Positions 44,827-47,791 of a DNA stretch of 47,791 bases are shown here, piece after piece. The notes under the pieces were generated by a model. The model saw only the letters and a program-made list of their open reading frames with translations. It was not told the origin of the DNA and did no database searches. The stretch covers positions 1 to 47,791 of the forward strand of contig CAMDWI010000024.1 in the NCBI GenBank assembly GCA_945878555.1. Direction: 5' to 3'. Numbering within the stretch: position 1 is the stretch's first letter; each line of letters begins with the position of its first letter. This stretch comes from Klebsiella pneumoniae (lineage in GTDB: Bacteria > Pseudomonadota > Gammaproteobacteria > Eutrophobiales > Eutrophobiaceae). Position numbers and translations under genes: made by a program.

Positions 44827-45575
44827 ACAAGCGTGTACAAGCATGGGCTGTTTTGCTGCCTGGACTGTTCCTGTTCGGCGATACGCTGGCGGCAACCGGC
44901 ATACCGGCACTGGTCATCAACAGTAATGTCGATGGTGTGCAGTCATATAGCCTGAGTATCCAGGTATTGCTGGCGATGACAGCGCTGACGCTGTTACCGG
45001 CGGCGATGGTGATGATGACATCGTTCACCCGGATCATTGTGGTACTGGCCATCCTTCGACAGGCACTCGGTACGGCACAGACACCGACCAACCAGATCCT
45101 GGTCGGGCTGGCGCTGTTCCTGACCATTTTTGTGATGTCGCCGGTGCTCGGTGTCATCAACGAGAAGGCCGTGCAACCGTACATGTCCGAACAGATGCAG
45201 GCAGAGGAGGCGGTGAAGATCGCGGCTGTGCCGATCAAACAGTTCATGCTCGACCAGACCCGGGAGTCCGATCTCGGACTGTTTCTGCGCCTTTCGGGAA
45301 ACAACGATGTCACGCTGGCGACCGATGTCCCGTTCGTGGTAGCCGTGCCGGCGTTTGTCACCAGTGAACTGAAGACCGCGTTCCAGATTGGATTTCTGCT
45401 GTTTATACCGTTTCTGATTATTGACCTCGTCGTGGCCAGTGTACTGATGTCGATGGGCATGATGATGATGTCACCGATGATGGTTTCCTTGCCGTTCAAG
45501 ATCATGCTGTTTGTGCTGGTGGATGGCTGGGGACTGATCATTTCAACGCTGGCGTCCAGTTTTTACATGGCATGA
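44823..45575 (+). CDS. fliP: FliP, export gate protein
   Basis: 250 residues from a TTG start, supported by GGGGAG about 7 bases upstream. A cleavable-type signal ([15 protein letters not shown]) precedes [20 protein letters not shown] and the FliP signature [20 protein letters not shown]-terminal membrane helices include [20 protein letters not shown]. FliP pentamer forms the export channel with FliQ and FliR. The TTG start overlapping the fliO stop suggests translational coupling. Confidence 0.96.
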   Translation: MNKRVQAWAVLLPGLFLFGDTLAATGIPALVINSNVDGVQSYSLSIQVLLAMTALTLLPAAMVMMTSFTRIIVVLAILRQALGTAQTPTNQILVGLALFLTIFVMSPVLGVINEKAVQPYMSEQMQAEEAVKIAAVPIKQFMLDQTRESDLGLFLRLSGNNDVTLATDVPFVVAVPAFVTSELKTAFQIGFLLFIPFLIIDLVVASVLMSMGMMMMSPMMVSLPFKIMLFVLVDGWGLIISTLASSFYMA

Positions 45576-45587
45576 GGAGTATTGGCA

Positions 45588-45857
45588 ATGACCAGTGAGA
45601 TGACCATGACCGTGATGCGCGAGGCCCTGCAACTGATCCAGGTATTGTTGCTGGTCACGCTGATACCGGCACTGGTGGTCGGATTGCTGGTCAGCCTGTT
45701 CCAGGCCGCAACCCAGATTAACGAGATGACACTCAGCTTTATCCCGAAACTGCTGGTCACGCTGGCCGTGTTCAGTCTGGGTGGACCTTGGCTGATCCAC
45801 CTGATGACAGATTACATGCGTCGTCTGATTGAAAACATACCGTATCTGATCGGGTGA
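45588..45857 (+). CDS. fliQ: FliQ, export gate protein
   Basis: 89 residues, exactly the family size. Two membrane hairpin helices (about 13-38 and 51-75), with the conserved LIPALVVGLLVSLFQAATQI. I chose ATG 45588 over the TTG two codons upstream, because GAGGAG lies 9 bases before it. It starts 12 bases after fliP. Confidence 0.95.
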   Translation: MTSEMTMTVMREALQLIQVLLLVTLIPALVVGLLVSLFQAATQINEMTLSFIPKLLVTLAVFSLGGPWLIHLMTDYMRRLIENIPYLIG

Positions 45858-45860
45858 ATA

Positions 45861-46643
45861 ATGGAATTCGATCAGGCCGAATTGACAGCATGGATAGGCA
45901 GCTACCTGTGGACATTCTGTCGTATCGGCGCGGCCCTGGCGGTTGCACCGGTCGTCAGTATGCAGATGGTTCCGGTCAGGGTCAGGCTGGTACTGGCGAT
46001 TGCACTGACTCTCGTCATCGCACCACTGGTCCCGCCGGTCCCGTTGATCGACCCGCTCAGTCCCGCTGGCGTCATGGTCATCATGCAGCAGATCCTGATC
46101 GGAACAGCGATGGGGCTGGTGCTGATGATGGTCATCGGGACGTTTGTCCATGCCGGCCAGATCATCGCAATGCAGATTGGACTCGGTTTCGCCTCGATGA
46201 TCGATCCGGCCAACGGGGTACAGATCCCGATGCTCAGCCAGTTTTATGTGATCACGGTAACCCTGTTATATCTGGCACTGGACGGACACCTGATGCTGAT
46301 TGAAATGCTTGCCAACAGCTTCACGATACTGCCGATTTCAACGTCTGGCCTGGGTACGATCGGGATCAGCGAACTGGTCTACCACGGTTCGGCTATCTTT
46401 AGCGGAGGCATGCAGGTGGCGCTGCCGGCGATTGCGATCCTGCTGTTTGTCAATATGGCCTTCGGTGTGCTCAGTCGTTCGGTGCCCCAGCTGAATATCT
46501 TCTCGGTCGGATTCCCGGTCAGTCTGATCTTCGGATTTATGGCACTGTTATACAGCCTGCCGCAACTGGTGACCCATGTCGAGACGATGTTCGGCCACGC
46601 ATATGACTTTATAGGTGCGATGCTGCGGACGGGGGCGATCTGA
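45861..46643 (+). CDS. fliR: FliR, export gate protein
   Basis: 260 residues with about six membrane segments and the signature GLGFASMIDPANGVQIPMLSQF near the middle. FliR caps the FliP ring and contacts FlhB. Its stop overlaps the flhB start by one base (TGATG). Only a three-base gap separates it from fliQ. Confidence 0.95.
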   Translation: MEFDQAELTAWIGSYLWTFCRIGAALAVAPVVSMQMVPVRVRLVLAIALTLVIAPLVPPVPLIDPLSPAGVMVIMQQILIGTAMGLVLMMVIGTFVHAGQIIAMQIGLGFASMIDPANGVQIPMLSQFYVITVTLLYLALDGHLMLIEMLANSFTILPISTSGLGTIGISELVYHGSAIFSGGMQVALPAIAILLFVNMAFGVLSRSVPQLNIFSVGFPVSLIFGFMALLYSLPQLVTHVETMFGHAYDFIGAMLRTGAI

Positions 46644-47767
46644 TGTCGGAAGATAATGATCAGGAAAAAACCGAAAGCGCGACCTCGAGGCGTCTGGACG
46701 ACGCCCGCGAAAAAGGTCAGGTCCCGCGATCCCGTGATCTGGTCACGCTGATGGTGGTCATGAGCGGACTGGTCATGTTGTACAGCTTCGGACAACAGAT
46801 GAATGGCATCATGCTGCACTCGCTCGCAGACAGCCTGACTCTGCAACGGGAGCAGATATTTCGTGACACATTCATGCTGGAGGCGTTGCATGCCGGTGCA
46901 GTCGTATTGCTGCAGGTGGTATTGCCGTTTGCCGGCGTGCTGGCAGTCGCCGCTGTTGCCGGATCGATCATGCTCGGTGGCTGGATGTTTTCCGTCGATG
47001 CCTACACCCCCAAGTTTGAACGGATGGATCCACTTGCCGGGCTGCAACGGATCTGGAGCTGGCAGGGTCTGGTCGAACTGGTGAAGTCGATAGTGAAATT
47101 GCTGTTTCTCGGCGTGCTGGCCTGGCGTTTGTTCATCCATGCCTTGCCTGACTTCATCAGTCTGGGTACGGCCGAACCGATGCAGGCAATTGCCGAGGCC
47201 GGATTTTTTATCCTGCTGTTGCTGATTATGCTCGCAGCAGGACAGGTGCTTATCGTGCTCATTGATGTCCCGTTCCAGCTCTGGCACCACGCCCATGGCC
47301 TGCGTATGTCGAGGCAAGAGGTGCGTGATGAATACAAGGAGACCGAAGGCAAGCCGGAGATAAAAGGCAAGATCCGTCGTCTGCAACGCGAGCTGACCAA
47401 TAACCGCATGCTGTCGGAAGTCGCCCGTGCCGATGTCGTCATCATGAACCCGGAACACTATGCCGTTGCCTTGTTATATGACCGCGACAAACATGCGGCG
47501 CCGGTACTGGTGGCAAAGGGTGTCGACATGGTGGCGATGCAGATACGCCAGCGTGCCATCAGTGCAGGTGTCCCGATTGTGACTGCCCCGCCACTGGCGC
47601 GCGCCATCCATGCGAGCACCCGGCTGAACCATACCGTGCCGTCCGGCCTGTTCCAGGCCGTCGCACGCATACTTGCCTATGTCTACCAGTTGCGAAATGC
47701 CGGGGCAGACAGGCCGTCTGTGCCACGAGAAGATGAATTGATCATACCCGAGGAATTGAGGAAATAA
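46643..47767 (+). CDS. flhB: FlhB, export switch protein
   Basis: 374 residues. N-terminal conserved EKTESATSRRLDDAREKGQV (about 8-27), four membrane segments between 30 and 210, then the cytoplasmic domain with DEYKETEGKPEIKGKIRRLQ. The autocleavage site, canonical NPTH, reads NPEH (269-272), followed by YAVALLYD. Asn and Pro, between which the chain breaks, are kept, so cleavage is still expected. FlhB and FliK together switch export from hook to filament substrates. Confidence 0.96.
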   Translation: MSEDNDQEKTESATSRRLDDAREKGQVPRSRDLVTLMVVMSGLVMLYSFGQQMNGIMLHSLADSLTLQREQIFRDTFMLEALHAGAVVLLQVVLPFAGVLAVAAVAGSIMLGGWMFSVDAYTPKFERMDPLAGLQRIWSWQGLVELVKSIVKLLFLGVLAWRLFIHALPDFISLGTAEPMQAIAEAGFFILLLLIMLAAGQVLIVLIDVPFQLWHHAHGLRMSRQEVRDEYKETEGKPEIKGKIRRLQRELTNNRMLSEVARADVVIMNPEHYAVALLYDRDKHAAPVLVAKGVDMVAMQIRQRAISAGVPIVTAPPLARAIHASTRLNHTVPSGLFQAVARILAYVYQLRNAGADRPSVPREDELIIPEELRK

Positions 47768-47770
47768 GCG

Positions 47771-47791
47771 ATGACTGTAGCTGCTGCTGTC
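47771..47791 (+). CDS. flhA: Start of the next gene, probably flhA (truncated by window end)
   Basis: Seven codons (MTVAAAV) starting 3 bases after flhB, with GAGGAAATAAGCG just before ATG. The identity is inferred only from the usual flhB-flhA order; the visible residues are not diagnostic. Confidence 0.5.

Overview
The window is one large flagellar gene cluster (about 50 genes) from a Gram-negative gammaproteobacterium. P- and L-ring genes (flgI, flgH) show an outer membrane. The FleQ-FleS-FleR regulators together with sigma-54 (-24/-12) and sigma-28 promoter motifs point to a polar-flagellum hierarchy like that of Pseudomonas and Vibrio. Base composition looks moderately GC-rich. A repeat at the left edge resembles intergenic repeats I associate with Ectothiorhodospiraceae/Chromatiales-type bacteria; that lineage guess rests on memory and is weak.

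Layout. Positions 1-200 hold a long near-perfect inverted repeat. Positions 184-6669 (minus strand) run flgA, flgM, flgN, a YcgR-like PilZ protein, a CBS/GAF/PAS/GGDEF/EAL protein and an EAL-HDOD protein. Positions 6670-6964 are a divergent control region with a back-to-back pair of sigma-54 promoters. Positions 6965-17219 are the flgBCDEFGHIJKL operon (rod, hook, rings, hook-filament junction). Positions 17220-18243 interrupt the cluster with short tandem repeats, a dRS3-like hairpin, a 3' tRNA fragment and a two-gene toxin-antitoxin-like pair preceded by a palindrome. Positions 18418-24108 carry fliC (sigma-28 promoter), flaG, fliD (sigma-54 promoter), fliS, a fliT-like gene and a PilZ-like gene. 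Positions 24113-27322 (minus) encode a large GGDEF-EAL protein with both catalytic motifs broken. Positions 27824-31329 encode a hybrid histidine kinase and an OmpR-type regulator. Positions 31534-35330 are fleQ, fleS and fleR. Positions 35359-47767 are fliEFGHIJ, fliK, fliLMNOPQR and flhB, and the window ends seven codons into what is probably flhA.

How it works together. FleQ and FleR, both with intact GAFTGA-type loops, would drive the sigma-54 promoters seen before flgA, flgB, fliD, fleS, fliK and fliL. These build the basal body, export gate (FliPQR-FlhB), ATPase complex (FliHIJ), switch (FliGMN) and hook. FlgM holds back sigma-28 until hook completion, after which fliC (and flgM itself) are read from sigma-28 promoters. 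FlgN, FliS and the FliT-like protein are export chaperones. Cyclic-di-GMP control is unusually dense: five genes woven into the cluster carry GGDEF, EAL, HDOD-linked EAL or PilZ domains.

The most unusual items are the kinase with degenerate Hpt and receiver modules, a FleQ without its N-terminal receiver domain, a structured fliK leader with a strong ribosome-binding site in front of an 11-codon mini-ORF, and the foreign-looking island between flgL and fliC.
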